In this document: positions 33,687 through 42,862 of the stretch, piece after piece
Numbering within the stretch: the stretch's first letter is position 1
Layout: each line of letters opens with the position of its first letter
Source of the DNA: CADEDV01 sp964412375
GTDB taxonomy: Bacteria > Bacteroidota > Bacteroidia > Chitinophagales > Chitinophagaceae
Assembly: GCA_964412375.1 (NCBI GenBank)
Contig: CAYPOD010000002.1
Span: forward strand, 94,054 to 158,053
DNA length: 64,000 nucleotides
Direction of reading: 5' to 3'
Position numbers and translations under genes: made by a program
The notes under the pieces: model-generated
Told to the model about the DNA's origin: nothing
Database searches by the model: none
The model's input: only the letters and a program-made list of their open reading frames with translations

Positions 33687-33694
33687 CAAAAATA
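33687..33694 (-). promoter_or_regulatory. Bacteroidota -7 promoter element of the DUF2279 gene (TATTTTTG)
   Basis: An exact TAnnTTTG match lies only 8 bases before the ATG at 33679. The expected leader is about 3 bases. Confidence 0.55.
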
Positions 33695-33763
33695 CGTTTC
33701 CTCTGCAGTTTCGGATTTGAATATCAAAATTCAATAACTTCATCCCGCTATAAAACAGAAAAT

Positions 33764-35488
33764 ATGGATGCAGCAATACAGACAAAGATTGATACATGGC
33801 TGAACGGAAACTTTGATACAGACACCAAAGCAGCCATCACCCGTTTGCAAAAAGAAAACACTGCTGAACTGGCCGATGCTTTTTACAGGAACCTGGAATT
33901 TGGCACAGGAGGATTGCGGGGTCTTATGGGTGTGGGCACCAACCGGATGAACAAATACACAGTTGGCATGGCCACACAGGGATATGCCAATTATCTAAAA
34001 AAATGTTTCCCGGACCAGGAAGTGAGTGTGGCCATAGCTCACGACTCCCGTAACAACAGCCGCTTTTTTGCTGAAACCACAGCCAGTGTGTTTGCCGCCA
34101 ATGGTATCAAAGTTTATTTGTATGAGGAATTGCGGCCAACACCTAATCTTTCTTTTGCTATCCGCCACCTGCAATGCAAGGGTGGCGTGGTATGTACTGC
34201 ATCGCATAACCCGAAAGAATATAATGGCTATAAAGCGTATTGGGATGATGGCTCCCAATTGGTGCCGCCACATGATAAGAATGTGATCAGCGAAGTGGAT
34301 AAGATACTTTCTGTGGATGATGTGAAGTGGAGTGGCGGAGAGCAAAATATTATACTGATTGGCAAAGAAGTGGATGAGCATTATATGCAGATGGTGAAAG
34401 AACTGAGTGTTTATCCTGAAATCATTGCAAAGCATAAAGACCTGAAGATCGTTTATACCTCCATTCATGGCACCGGCATCACCATGGTGCCGCCAGTGCT
34501 GCAAAGGTTTGGGTTCAGCAATGTTCATATCGTGGAAGAGCAAGCCGTACCTGATGGCAATTTTCCAACGGTCGTCTATCCCAACCCGGAAGAAAGCGAA
34601 GCGATGAACCTTGGACTGAAAATGGCGGAAAAATTGGATGCTGATATTTTATGCGGTACCGACCCTGATGCAGACCGCCTCGCTATTGGTGTGAAAGACA
34701 GCCAGGGCAAATGGGTGCTGATGAACGGAAACCAGACAGCTGTACTGGCATTTAATTACCTGATCGAAGCGAGAAAGACAAAAGGTATTGCAAAACCAAA
34801 CGATATGGTGATTACTACTATTGTCACCACACCGATGATTGATGCGATAGCAGCCGGCAATAACGTTGGGTGTTACCGTGTGTTGACCGGTTTTAAATGG
34901 ATCGCTGATCTGATCAGGCAAAAAGAAGGTAAAGAAAATTATATCATCGGTGGCGAGGAAAGTTTTGGCCTGATGATAGGTGATAAGATAAGGGACAAGG
35001 ATGGTGTCAGCGCTGTGGCCTTGCTCTGCGAGATGGCCGCCTATGAAAAAGAGAAAGGAAGAAGCCTGTATGAAAAAATGATTGATCTCTATCTGCAGTA
35101 TGGTTTTTACAAAGAGCATCTTATCTCCATCACCAAAAAAGGAATGGATGGCCAGCAGCAGATCGCAGCCATGATGGAAGGCTATCGCAACAATCCGCCG
35201 GTAACTATCAATGGTTCAAAAGTGGTGAAACTGCTGGACTATGAAAAACAAACTTCCAAAGACCTTGTCAACCAGTCAACCCAACAACTTGATTTACCTA
35301 AATCAAATGTGCTGCAATTTATGCTTGAAGACGGCAGCCTCATTTCGGCCCGGCCCAGCGGCACAGAACCCAAGATCAAATTCTATTTCAGTGTGAATGC
35401 AAAACTGGACAGCGCTGCCAGCTTTGAAAAAGTGAATGCACAACTGGATGAAAAAATCAAAGCCGTCATCGCAGATATGAAATTGTAA
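33764..35488 (+). CDS. Phosphohexomutase (phosphoglucomutase/phosphomannomutase family)
   Basis: This 574-residue enzyme moves a phosphate between C1 and C6 of hexose phosphates. The catalytic phosphoserine is Ser147 in TASHNP, the Mg2+ loop is GTDPDADRLA, the sugar loop is GGEESFG, and the C-terminal phosphate loop is SARPSGTEPKIKFY. The ATG at 33764 gives the family N-terminus; the frame stays open to 33650, but that would run through the divergent gene's promoter. A small lipoprotein gene follows 5 bases after the stop. Confidence 0.94.
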   Translation: MDAAIQTKIDTWLNGNFDTDTKAAITRLQKENTAELADAFYRNLEFGTGGLRGLMGVGTNRMNKYTVGMATQGYANYLKKCFPDQEVSVAIAHDSRNNSRFFAETTASVFAANGIKVYLYEELRPTPNLSFAIRHLQCKGGVVCTASHNPKEYNGYKAYWDDGSQLVPPHDKNVISEVDKILSVDDVKWSGGEQNIILIGKEVDEHYMQMVKELSVYPEIIAKHKDLKIVYTSIHGTGITMVPPVLQRFGFSNVHIVEEQAVPDGNFPTVVYPNPEESEAMNLGLKMAEKLDADILCGTDPDADRLAIGVKDSQGKWVLMNGNQTAVLAFNYLIEARKTKGIAKPNDMVITTIVTTPMIDAIAAGNNVGCYRVLTGFKWIADLIRQKEGKENYIIGGEESFGLMIGDKIRDKDGVSAVALLCEMAAYEKEKGRSLYEKMIDLYLQYGFYKEHLISITKKGMDGQQQIAAMMEGYRNNPPVTINGSKVVKLLDYEKQTSKDLVNQSTQQLDLPKSNVLQFMLEDGSLISARPSGTEPKIKFYFSVNAKLDSAASFEKVNAQLDEKIKAVIADMKL

Positions 35489-35493
35489 ATACT

Positions 35494-35823
35494 ATGCGGC
35501 ATACACTGATTATATTTCTGCTTGTTTTTTGTTCTTCCTGTTCCACCCAGGCGCCAACAGAAAGTGAAGTGAAACAAATGGTGCAGTTGTGGTATATGCA
35601 GGAAAGTTCCGGCGATGGTTCCGGTCGTTGGGAAGTAGAAGGAGTCACTGTTCTTTCGGTAAAAAAAGATGAACAGCGAAAAGATGTTTTTAATACGCTG
35701 AGCCATGTCACCGGCACCCGTCATTTTCCGCCGCTGGCTGAGCCACGACCCAACGAACCTTTCTCTGATACATTACGAATGGACCTTCGCTGGAACGGAG
35801 CAAAGTGGGTGACGGCGGAGTGA
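35494..35823 (+). CDS. Hypothetical small lipoprotein
   Basis: This 109-residue protein has a lipoprotein signal with the lipobox FCSSC (about Cys16). The mature part has a WYMQESSGDG segment and an alternating strand pattern ending in MDLRWNGAKWV. No family is recognised. It starts 5 bases after the phosphohexomutase stop, so it is likely co-transcribed. It converges on the SirB1-like gene with only 2 bases between the stops. Confidence 0.65.
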   Translation: MRHTLIIFLLVFCSSCSTQAPTESEVKQMVQLWYMQESSGDGSGRWEVEGVTVLSVKKDEQRKDVFNTLSHVTGTRHFPPLAEPRPNEPFSDTLRMDLRWNGAKWVTAE

Positions 35824-35825
35824 GT

Positions 35826-36692
35826 TCATTCCAGCATCAGCGACAGCTCCATCAGTTCAGCTTGTTTGTATTTATCCTTTTCGCTGTCAAAACATTTACT
35901 AAATTCTTCCAGCAGGTGGCGGATCACCTGTTTGTTCTTTTGTGGTTTGAAGTAATGCCCTGTCGGCGGAACAGAAATGCGTTTGAAGTAATTGTCAACA
36001 TCCTGGTGTGTGAAAACCTGTCCAGATGTTGGGTCAATAAAGAATTCGATTTTATGCTGTGGGTTGGGAAGGGTTTCGTCTGAATAACCCGGTTTGAAAT
36101 AGGCGATGACAAACTGCCGCGGGAGATTGATGGCTCTTACCGGAATATCGAGCAGTTCGCAAAGCAGCAGGTACAGGATGCCGTTACTGAGCTGATTGCC
36201 CCGTTTGGCCTCAAGTGTCTTATGGAGTAAAAATTCAGCAGGCTCTTTATAGCTGATCTCAGTTCCCTTCAACCCGTAATAGCTATAGAGAATACTAGTC
36301 ACCACGTTGATCTGCTCCAGTGGTGTGAGGTAGTTGTTCAGTTCAAGCCAGATATTTCTTCGCACCTTTTCAATTTCATGCAACACTGTGGCCGTGGTAA
36401 TATCCGGGTATTGAAATTTGGAAACCAGTAAGGAACCCACCATCAGGTCATGATGACCGGATACATTCCATTCATGAAAATCCCCGGTGAGGTCACGGTA
36501 ATGAAGACGATGGATCAGCATTTCGATCCGCTGTTGCACGGGTTCGTCAGGAGTGGTTTCCCAAAGATGCTCCAGGCTGGGGATAATAGGTTTGCCATAA
36601 TCAACAATTTTCCTGCTGACGGCATCAAACACTTCTTCATCAGGGTCATCAATGAGATGAAGCAAAGCAGATATTTCACGGTTCGTTTCCAT
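35826..36692 (-). CDS. SirB1-family transglutaminase-like protein
   Basis: This 288-residue protein has an alpha-helical N-terminal half (about 1-90, HEAT-like) and a SirB1/transglutaminase-like core (about 90-240), seen in LLVSKFQYPDI, NYLTPLEQINVV and LNLPxQFVxAY-type segments such as AINLPRQFVIAYF. Members of this family are related to cysteine proteases but often lack the full triad; I cannot confirm a catalytic cysteine here. It is encoded alone on the minus strand. Confidence 0.82.
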   Translation of the reverse strand: METNREISALLHLIDDPDEEVFDAVSRKIVDYGKPIIPSLEHLWETTPDEPVQQRIEMLIHRLHYRDLTGDFHEWNVSGHHDLMVGSLLVSKFQYPDITTATVLHEIEKVRRNIWLELNNYLTPLEQINVVTSILYSYYGLKGTEISYKEPAEFLLHKTLEAKRGNQLSNGILYLLLCELLDIPVRAINLPRQFVIAYFKPGYSDETLPNPQHKIEFFIDPTSGQVFTHQDVDNYFKRISVPPTGHYFKPQKNKQVIRHLLEEFSKCFDSEKDKYKQAELMELSLMLE

Positions 36693-36847
36693 GGTATAGA
36701 ATCCATCACAATATCTTTATTGCATCCGAAAGCGAATAGTTAAACTTTTCCACAGGAGTGGAGAAGCAAGTACGATGTCAGAAAGGTGAAGCACAGTTTC
36801 CGGTTGAACACAGCCTTTCTGAAGCTTCCCTGCATTTACCTTGTATT

Positions 36848-37594
36848 TTATCTTTTTCTTGCGACCACCATCCAGTCCCACGGCTTTGGTTCTTTCAGCC
36901 ATGCAGGAGGTTTATGAAACTCAGTGGTCCAATCGTATTCGATCTTTTGAAATTCTTCTGCTGCGAAGCCGGCTTTTGACAATAATAATTGCAGCTCTTC
37001 TTTGAGATAATGTTTATGCGGCACCGCATCAATATCGGCATTTCCCTGTAGGATGTTGTTCCATTTGCGGATAGCTTCTTTGGCTTTTTTGGTTGCGGGA
37101 AAAAGATGCCTGTCAATCTTCCAGTGTTGCTGAACGATATGGGTGAGCAGGAAAGATTCGAGAGAAGGTATGGTTATTACAATACGTCCGCCCTTTTTCA
37201 CACAGGCAGAAAGCGAAGCAAAAAAAATATCCCTGTCTTTTTTATCCGGAGTCAGGATGGCATTGATGCAGATCCCAAAATCACAGGCAGGTACTTTTGT
37301 TTTTTTACCGGACATATCCGCCCGGATATAGTCCACGTTTTTGTATTGCGGGTATAACTGCTTTGCTATTTCAAGGTTTTTGGCAGAAATATCAAGGGCA
37401 TATACTTTTTTAAATATTGGTGACAGCACCGGCAGCCATTTGCCGATAGCACAACCTATATCTATGACAGTTTTACTTTTGGAAGCGTATTGCTTTATCA
37501 CTGCCCTGATCAATGATTTCTTGTCGTTGTGCAGCACATCAAATATCTCATCGCTGTAGGAAGGAGCTATTTTTTCCCAATAGGAACGCTTCAT
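36848..37594 (-). CDS. Class I SAM-dependent methyltransferase
   Basis: This 248-residue protein has the Rossmann SAM-binding pattern: motif I VIDIGCAIGKWLPVL, a motif II-like acidic VYALDIS, then IRADMSG and a KKGGRIVITIPS post-motif. The substrate is not evident. The protein is encoded upstream of the SirB1-like gene on the same strand with a 155-base gap, and downstream of the tRNA-Lys gene. The C-terminal domain has no recognised specificity motif. Confidence 0.85.
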   Translation of the reverse strand: MKRSYWEKIAPSYSDEIFDVLHNDKKSLIRAVIKQYASKSKTVIDIGCAIGKWLPVLSPIFKKVYALDISAKNLEIAKQLYPQYKNVDYIRADMSGKKTKVPACDFGICINAILTPDKKDRDIFFASLSACVKKGGRIVITIPSLESFLLTHIVQQHWKIDRHLFPATKKAKEAIRKWNNILQGNADIDAVPHKHYLKEELQLLLSKAGFAAEEFQKIEYDWTTEFHKPPAWLKEPKPWDWMVVARKR

Positions 37595-37653
37595 GGTTTG
37601 CGTGGGTAATGATTGTTATCCAAATCAACACCTTGACAGTTATAAAAAATCAG

Positions 37654-37726
37654 TGACCCCGCAGGGACTCGAACCCTGGACCTACTGATTAAGAGTCAGT
37701 AGCTCTACCAACTGAGCTACGGAGTC
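37654..37726 (-). tRNA. tRNA-Lys (anticodon CTT)
   Basis: The minus strand folds into a complete cloverleaf: 7-bp acceptor stem (GACTCCG with CGGGGTC, one G-U pair), D arm with AGCTCAGTTGGTAGAGC, anticodon loop CTCTTAA giving CTT, and T-arm loop GGTTCGAGTCC. The discriminator is A. CCA is not encoded. A strict -7 element lies 25 bases upstream. Confidence 0.97.
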
Positions 37727-37750
37727 ATTCCCTTTTTTTCTGGGTGATTA

Positions 37751-37758
37751 CAAATATA
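37751..37758 (-). promoter_or_regulatory. Bacteroidota -7 promoter element of tRNA-Lys (TATATTTG)
   Basis: An exact TAnnTTTG match predicts a start near 37746 and a precursor leader of about 20 bases. Confidence 0.65.
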
Positions 37759-37773
37759 TGAAATGGAGGTTGC

Positions 37774-38976
37774 TCAGAAATTCCTTTCCAATATTTTGTA
37801 AAACGCAAAAGCAGCAAACAGTGCAATGCCGCCAACAACCCACCATAATAAAGTGAAACCGGATTTATCCGCCAGTTGTGCTCCCAGCAATGGCCCGAGA
37901 CATTGCGCTGCCGACCATGCCATGGTATACAGCGCTGCATATTGTCCCCGGTTGCCGGGTTGGGTGCGGCTGATCCAGTAAGTATTCATAAAGGGCATTG
38001 AAAATATTTCACCAAAGGTTACAGCAATGATCATCACAAAAGCCAGCACAGCACCCATGCCGGGAATATTAAGCATGATAAACGAGATGCCAACAAGGGC
38101 CACTCCAACAGCAATAAGTACACTGTTACTTTGTCGTCCTTCCATTTTATACACCAGCACCATTTCTATCAATGCAATGATAACACCATTGACAGCCATC
38201 AGTAAACCGATATAGGGCTCTGAAAAACCCAGTTCTTTTTTAAAAAAAACAGGCATGTTGGTAAACAACTGGAAAAAACAGGCAGCAAAAAGAAAGGTAG
38301 CCACTATGAATAGCAGGTAGGTCTTATCGCGGTAGGCGCCGGGCACTTTGTTCCCGGGTTGGTCTTTACTATGAACAGGTTTGTAGTTGGTCGGTTTCAA
38401 ACAAAACCAGAGTAAAATCGCTGCAGAAATATTGGTAAAGCCATCTACCCAAAACAAGAGTTCATAATTGACTTTTGCAATGATCCCTCCCATAAAACTT
38501 CCTACGGCCCAGCCAATATTTATGGCAAGCCGGTTAAGAGCATAGGAACGGGTGAGGTTCTCTTTTTTACTATAAAATGCCACCGCAGTGGAATTAGCCG
38601 GGCGGAACGCTTCGTTCACAAAACTGACAGCAAAAGTGAAAGTGCAGATCAGCGGGTATGATTTCATCTGGCCCAGAACGATGAAAAGCACACCACCGCC
38701 AAACAAAGTGATGAGCTGAACAGGGTAGAAACCTATGCGGTCTGTCATTCTGCCGCCCAGCCAAGCACCGCTGAATGCCCCTGCGCCAAACAATCCAAAC
38801 ACAAGCCCGGCTTGTGAAATACTATACCCCATAGCGGGACTGGTGAGGTAAAGGGTCATAAAAGGTACGACCATTGTTCCGCTGCGGTTGATAAGCATCA
38901 CCAGCGATAACAACCAGGTTTCCCTTGATAAACCCGCATAGGCGTTGCGATAGGTATTTATGGTGGAAAAAAGCAT
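37774..38976 (-). CDS. MFS transporter
   Basis: From the ATG at 38976 this 400-residue protein has twelve hydrophobic segments and the signature loop LGGRMTDRIGFYPV between helices 2 and 3, typical of drug:H+ antiporter-type major facilitator proteins. It contains a long Lys/Tyr-containing central loop. The substrate is unknown. A TTG codon at 38988 lies inside the -7 element and is rejected as a start. It is encoded next to tRNA-Lys. Confidence 0.87.
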   Translation of the reverse strand: MLFSTINTYRNAYAGLSRETWLLSLVMLINRSGTMVVPFMTLYLTSPAMGYSISQAGLVFGLFGAGAFSGAWLGGRMTDRIGFYPVQLITLFGGGVLFIVLGQMKSYPLICTFTFAVSFVNEAFRPANSTAVAFYSKKENLTRSYALNRLAINIGWAVGSFMGGIIAKVNYELLFWVDGFTNISAAILLWFCLKPTNYKPVHSKDQPGNKVPGAYRDKTYLLFIVATFLFAACFFQLFTNMPVFFKKELGFSEPYIGLLMAVNGVIIALIEMVLVYKMEGRQSNSVLIAVGVALVGISFIMLNIPGMGAVLAFVMIIAVTFGEIFSMPFMNTYWISRTQPGNRGQYAALYTMAWSAAQCLGPLLGAQLADKSGFTLLWWVVGGIALFAAFAFYKILERNF

Positions 38977-38985
38977 GAAGTGGCG

Positions 38986-38993
38986 CAAAATTA
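38986..38993 (-). promoter_or_regulatory. Bacteroidota -7 promoter element of the MFS gene (TAATTTTG)
   Basis: An exact TAnnTTTG match ends 10 bases before the ATG at 38976; the predicted leader is about 5 bases. Confidence 0.55.
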
Positions 38994-39085
38994 GCAGAAG
39001 GCTGTAATATATATTCTACTGAAAATGCTGAGCGGTATGGAGGTTTCAGGTATTTTAGATAATTTCAGCGTCAAATTTTACCAAC

Positions 39086-39442
39086 ATGAAAAAACTGATC
39101 ACACTGTCACTGATGATATCAGCCGTTTTTGTTTTTGTGAATTGCGGATCGCAACGTAAAACTGCTTCATCTGCGCCTGCAGCAGCAGCTTCTACCTATG
39201 AAAATCATATACAAACAGCAGTGATGGCTTATTGCACTCCCTGCCATGTGCCGGAAAAGGGCGGGAATAAGAAAGCGTATGACAATTATGCCAACGTGAA
39301 AGCTGATATTGACGAGATCATCCGCCGGATTGAACTCAATCCCACAGACAGGGGTTTTATGCCCTTTAAAAAAGCCAAACTTGCCGATAGTACCATTGCT
39401 GTATTTAAAAAATGGAAAGAAGACGGACTGGTTGAGAAATGA
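39086..39442 (+). CDS. c-type cytochrome lipoprotein
   Basis: This 118-residue protein has a lipoprotein signal with lipobox VFVNC (Cys20), a low-complexity Ala/Ser spacer and a single CTPCH heme motif at about residues 50-54. A GFMPF segment near residue 92 could supply the distal methionine ligand. It should be exported and anchored in the envelope as a small electron-transfer protein. It is read toward a CBS-domain gene 76 bases downstream. Confidence 0.82.
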   Translation: MKKLITLSLMISAVFVFVNCGSQRKTASSAPAAAASTYENHIQTAVMAYCTPCHVPEKGGNKKAYDNYANVKADIDEIIRRIELNPTDRGFMPFKKAKLADSTIAVFKKWKEDGLVEK

Positions 39443-39517
39443 TCTTTTTCTTTCCTGAGCAGAATCATCCTTCCGGTCAGCTTTAAAATCCCGAAATTCG
39501 CTGTCTAAACAAACCTT

Positions 39518-39973
39518 ATGGTTACAGTAAAAGATATTATTGCCGGTAAGCCGCCAATGTTCAACACGATCGAACCCACAGCATTGGTGATTGATGCGCT
39601 GACCATGCTCAACTCTGTTAACCTCAGCTACCTGGTGGTGATGGATCAGGCAGGTTACAAAGGTATTTTCTGTGAAAGGGATTATTGCCGGAATGTGATT
39701 TTAAAGAACAGGTCGAGCCGTGACACCCCGGTCAGCGAAGTGATGACGGTGGATCTGCCCATTGTACAAATGACAGATACTGCAGAGCATTGTATGGAAA
39801 CAATGAATCTTCACAGGACCCGTTACCTGCTGGCTTATGATGATGAAGAATTCAAAGGTGTGGTGACCATCCACGATTTGCTGCGCCAGGTACTGGCCAA
39901 TAAAGAAATGGTCTTTGATCACCGGCTTGCGGGTCAGTTGCTCGATCATGATGAAGGTGGCAAGGTTTTCTGA
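39518..39973 (+). CDS. Tandem CBS-domain protein
   Basis: This 151-residue protein consists of two CBS motifs (about 10-65 and 75-135), with the pattern VIDALTMLNSVNLSYLVVMD and later VVTIHDLLRQVL. Tandem CBS domains bind adenine nucleotides and regulate partner proteins. No enzyme domain is attached, so it probably acts in trans. Its stop is 4 bases from the convergent membrane-protein gene. Confidence 0.9.
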   Translation: MVTVKDIIAGKPPMFNTIEPTALVIDALTMLNSVNLSYLVVMDQAGYKGIFCERDYCRNVILKNRSSRDTPVSEVMTVDLPIVQMTDTAEHCMETMNLHRTRYLLAYDDEEFKGVVTIHDLLRQVLANKEMVFDHRLAGQLLDHDEGGKVF

Positions 39974-39976
39974 CAA

Positions 39977-40450
39977 TTATTTTGTATCCCCATAGTATTT
40001 TTTAGTGACCCACGCAATGGGCAAGCCTGCCATGAAAATAAGGATGAGCATTGCTATGATGGCCTTTTTCCAGGCAAAAGGCTGCGGAGGTGTTTCGCTG
40101 AGCGGAACGATCACCCGGTTCATGATCAGCCATACCAGCAGCCCGTATAATAAACCACTAATCACATGATGCCTGGTAAGAAATCTCATCATTTGGGCGG
40201 CAAGGACAAAAAGAGCTGCAAATCCTGTGGCAATAATGAAATGAAATAGTAAACCCCAGGCCACCATAATGGAACTTTCTGTAAATGCTTTTTTGCCAAA
40301 CACACCGCTGGCAATAAAGCAAAGCACTTTATCAGGTGTGCTGTTTGAATTACTAATATAGGCATTGGCACAGGCTGCTATAATATCCAGTGAACCGGCC
40401 AGCAGCCCGGCAATGAAAATCACTTTCAGCAAAGATGGTTTTGAGTGCAT
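39977..40450 (-). CDS. Four-helix membrane protein (YagU/DUF1440-like)
   Basis: This 157-residue protein has four hydrophobic segments, starting with FIAGLLAGSLDIIAACAN. The pattern FIASGVFGKKAF and WGLLFHFIIATGFAALF is typical of a group of small inner-membrane proteins resembling YagU (DUF1440), at moderate confidence. Function is unknown. It lies between the CBS-domain gene and another membrane-protein gene. Confidence 0.7.
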   Translation of the reverse strand: MHSKPSLLKVIFIAGLLAGSLDIIAACANAYISNSNSTPDKVLCFIASGVFGKKAFTESSIMVAWGLLFHFIIATGFAALFVLAAQMMRFLTRHHVISGLLYGLLVWLIMNRVIVPLSETPPQPFAWKKAIIAMLILIFMAGLPIAWVTKKYYGDTK

Positions 40451-40515
40451 TTCACAAGCAGTTTATCAGATAAGTATAATTGTGCAGTAATCTTTTTTTG
40501 AATATCAGCACATCT

Positions 40516-41190
40516 TCATTCAAGCCGGGATGATTGTTTCCAGAGCCAGGCAGCGATCAATAGCCTCATCAGCGGCTGAAAACTGTAATTGTAATGTTCA
40601 ATAAACCTGTTGACTGCCGGATTATTCCAGAAGCTATTACCCAATGCCATAAAACTACCCAGGCTCCATACAACCAGGAGCATGGCCAGTATTTTACTAA
40701 AACCTTTTTCGGGCAAAAGGCTAAGACCAAAAAAAAGATTGCCGAGGCCAAATGCGAGGATAAACAAACCAAAAAGCGGCGCTCCCAGCAAACCAGCGTT
40801 ATCTAATAGAGCTTTCAGCGATTCTTTTACTGAAGCAGTTTCAGTAATGGAATATTGTTCTCTCAAACTATTGATATAAAACAGCACATACATCTGCCTG
40901 GTGATCTCAGCAATCGCAAAAACAGCAATGAAAATAAAGCCAAGTCCCGCAAAACCTGCTGATCTTTTGATGCGCAGTAATGTGAAGCCCCACATTGCTA
41001 TCAGCACCATCAGGCAATGGAATATTACCCACCAGCGGTTAAGTAAATAGATGCTGTCCTTATACAATAACACTCTTTCTTCAAAACCGGAAGGGCCGGG
41101 AGGGAAAAACAAATGAATGCCGAGGGTGGTGATTACCGTGAGCATGCAGCATATTGCTGCAAATCTTGTAAAGGTTTTAGAGAGAATCAT
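40516..41190 (-). CDS. Hypothetical polytopic membrane protein
   Basis: This 224-residue protein has about six hydrophobic segments separated by short loops and a mostly helical layout. It weakly resembles DUF4386-type membrane proteins. No catalytic or binding motif is visible. It is encoded on the minus strand, 65 bases upstream of the YagU-like gene, so the two may be co-transcribed. Confidence 0.65.
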   Translation of the reverse strand: MILSKTFTRFAAICCMLTVITTLGIHLFFPPGPSGFEERVLLYKDSIYLLNRWWVIFHCLMVLIAMWGFTLLRIKRSAGFAGLGFIFIAVFAIAEITRQMYVLFYINSLREQYSITETASVKESLKALLDNAGLLGAPLFGLFILAFGLGNLFFGLSLLPEKGFSKILAMLLVVWSLGSFMALGNSFWNNPAVNRFIEHYNYSFQPLMRLLIAAWLWKQSSRLE

Positions 41191-41283
41191 GGAACCATTT
41201 TACAGTAAAATACTTCAGGCTTTTTGTGTTTAGCAGTTGTATTTGGCGAATGGTTGCAGGTGTTGAAGTCAGGTTTAGTACCG

Positions 41284-41817
41284 TTATTGACGGAAATTTA
41301 ATCCGCTCATTTGCTTTTCCATGATCACAAACTCTAGTGGCTGTGTGGCGGTGCCAAAACGGTCATTTTCAGGAAAGGGTTCTTTTGCACCGGTGAGTTG
41401 GTACCCCAACCGTTCATACCAACTGATCAGTTCATGCCGCACAGAAATGACCCGCATGAAAACGGCAGTGCATTTTGCAGACATGGCAAATGTTTCCAAT
41501 GCCTTCATCAGTTCTTTTCCAACACCTTTTCCCTGCGACAGCGGGTAAACCGCAAACATTCCGAAATACAGTTTATCTCCTCTTTTTTGAAGTAACACAC
41601 AACCGTCTATTTCTGCATCATCATTTTCATATTTAAGAAAAAATGTTCCGGGTGAACCCATGAGTTCTTTCATAGCCTGCTCATCAGTTCGCAGATCGCC
41701 GGCCACCACATAGGCTTCCGTAGTCCAGCCTTTTTTGGATTCTTCTCCACGATAGGCGCTGTTCAGCAGTTTTACCAATGCAGGAATGTCTTTTGTTGTA
41801 GCTGGAATGACGGGCAT
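41284..41817 (-). CDS. GNAT-family N-acetyltransferase
   Basis: This 177-residue protein has the GNAT acetyl-CoA loop QGKGVGKELMKALE and preceding FGMFAVYPLS strand, and a final CTAVFMRVISVRHELISWYERLGY region typical of acetyltransferases. The acceptor substrate is unknown. The ATG at 41817 is chosen because it gives the short MPVIPATTKDIPAL start; a longer reading to 41841 adds eight mostly hydrophobic residues. Encoded alone. Confidence 0.88.
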   Translation of the reverse strand: MPVIPATTKDIPALVKLLNSAYRGEESKKGWTTEAYVVAGDLRTDEQAMKELMGSPGTFFLKYENDDAEIDGCVLLQKRGDKLYFGMFAVYPLSQGKGVGKELMKALETFAMSAKCTAVFMRVISVRHELISWYERLGYQLTGAKEPFPENDRFGTATQPLEFVIMEKQMSGLNFRQ

Positions 41818-42073
41818 AAAGAAAAATATGGAATCAAACAATCATGTTTGGTTTTAACTGACAGTTCATACAATTTTCGATCAAAACCGGGAATCCTGCA
41901 CTTTCTTTGATAAGAACCTGGCTAGTCTTCTGTAATTAATTATAAATGTAAGCCGTAATCGGCTTGCTGAATTAGCATTTATTGACAAATTGTTACAGTT
42001 TGGGAAACCCTGAGCTATAATTAAAAATCAGTTAACAACTTATTACAAATTGAAATAGGTGCGTCTCTATTTT

Positions 42074-42763
42074 TCAATAAGTAACCGGTAATACATTTAT
42101 ATACTCGTTCAGTTCCATATGCGATGTCTTCCGGAATGGCTGCGTTGTATCCGTCAGACGGATGATACGGGAAACCCTGAAGTCACGGTAATCCCGGCGC
42201 TGGTGACACCAGCCGATGATATGCCAGTTGAATGCATAAAAGATAAGCCCGATGGGCTCCACCTTTCGCCTGCTGATCTCTTCTTTATTGTTTTTATACT
42301 CAATTTCAATAATGGTTTTTGCGGCAATGGCATTTTGCAATAAAGGCAGGTATTCAAAACTCAGGTTATAACACTCCGGTTTCCGGAACCTTATCTTTTC
42401 ATTCAGTAATTCCAGTTTCTCTTTCTGGTGTCCCCGTAAAACTGCCTTCACTTTATCAAGGGCTGTGGCATAATGTTTCTGAATGGCCTGGTCGGTGAAA
42501 CCATTCACTAAGGCTTCTACCAGCAACAGTGCATTGGCTTCTTCGGTACTGAATGACACCGGCGGCAGGAAATAACCCTGCACCACAAAATAGCCCCTCG
42601 TCGCTTCAAAACTTACAGGGATGCCCAGTTCAGTAAGGGCTTTGATGTCACGATAAACAGTGCGGACACTTATATCGTATTTTTCGGCGATTTTTTCGGC
42701 CGGAACAAATTTTTTTGACTGCAGCAGGGTGAGGATACCCAGCAAACGATCCATGCGGTTCAT
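42074..42763 (-). CDS. YafY-type transcriptional regulator (HTH_11 plus WYL domain)
   Basis: This 229-residue regulator has an N-terminal HTH_11 domain (RLLGILTLLQSKKFVPAEKI, then SVRTVYRDIKAL as the recognition helix) and a C-terminal WYL domain that probably senses a small ligand or nucleic acid. It would bind DNA in the cytoplasm. Upstream lies a hypothetical gene read divergently, which is a plausible target. An alternative ATG four codons in lies at 42754. Confidence 0.88.
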   Translation of the reverse strand: MNRMDRLLGILTLLQSKKFVPAEKIAEKYDISVRTVYRDIKALTELGIPVSFEATRGYFVVQGYFLPPVSFSTEEANALLLVEALVNGFTDQAIQKHYATALDKVKAVLRGHQKEKLELLNEKIRFRKPECYNLSFEYLPLLQNAIAAKTIIEIEYKNNKEEISRRKVEPIGLIFYAFNWHIIGWCHQRRDYRDFRVSRIIRLTDTTQPFRKTSHMELNEYINVLPVTY

Positions 42764-42862
42764 GGCCTAAAATTAATTGAATCAGGCATTGATGCTGAAA
42801 AATCTGCTGTGTTTGCAACCCTTTTTTATGCAGGTCAGTCAGGGAAGGGTCAACTGCCTGAA

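Noticed and set aside
33650..33763. N-terminal extension of the phosphohexomutase frame
   Set aside because: It would overlap the divergent DUF2279 gene and its promoter, and the family N-terminus begins at 33764.
37627..37760. tRNA-Lys as a possible integration site of a mobile island
   Set aside because: No integrase, no repeated tRNA end and no island-type genes were seen next to it.
41950..41965. AAGCCG/CGGCTT hairpin in the gap before the GNAT and WYL genes
   Set aside because: Only 6 bp and no T-tract on either strand, so not supported as a terminator.
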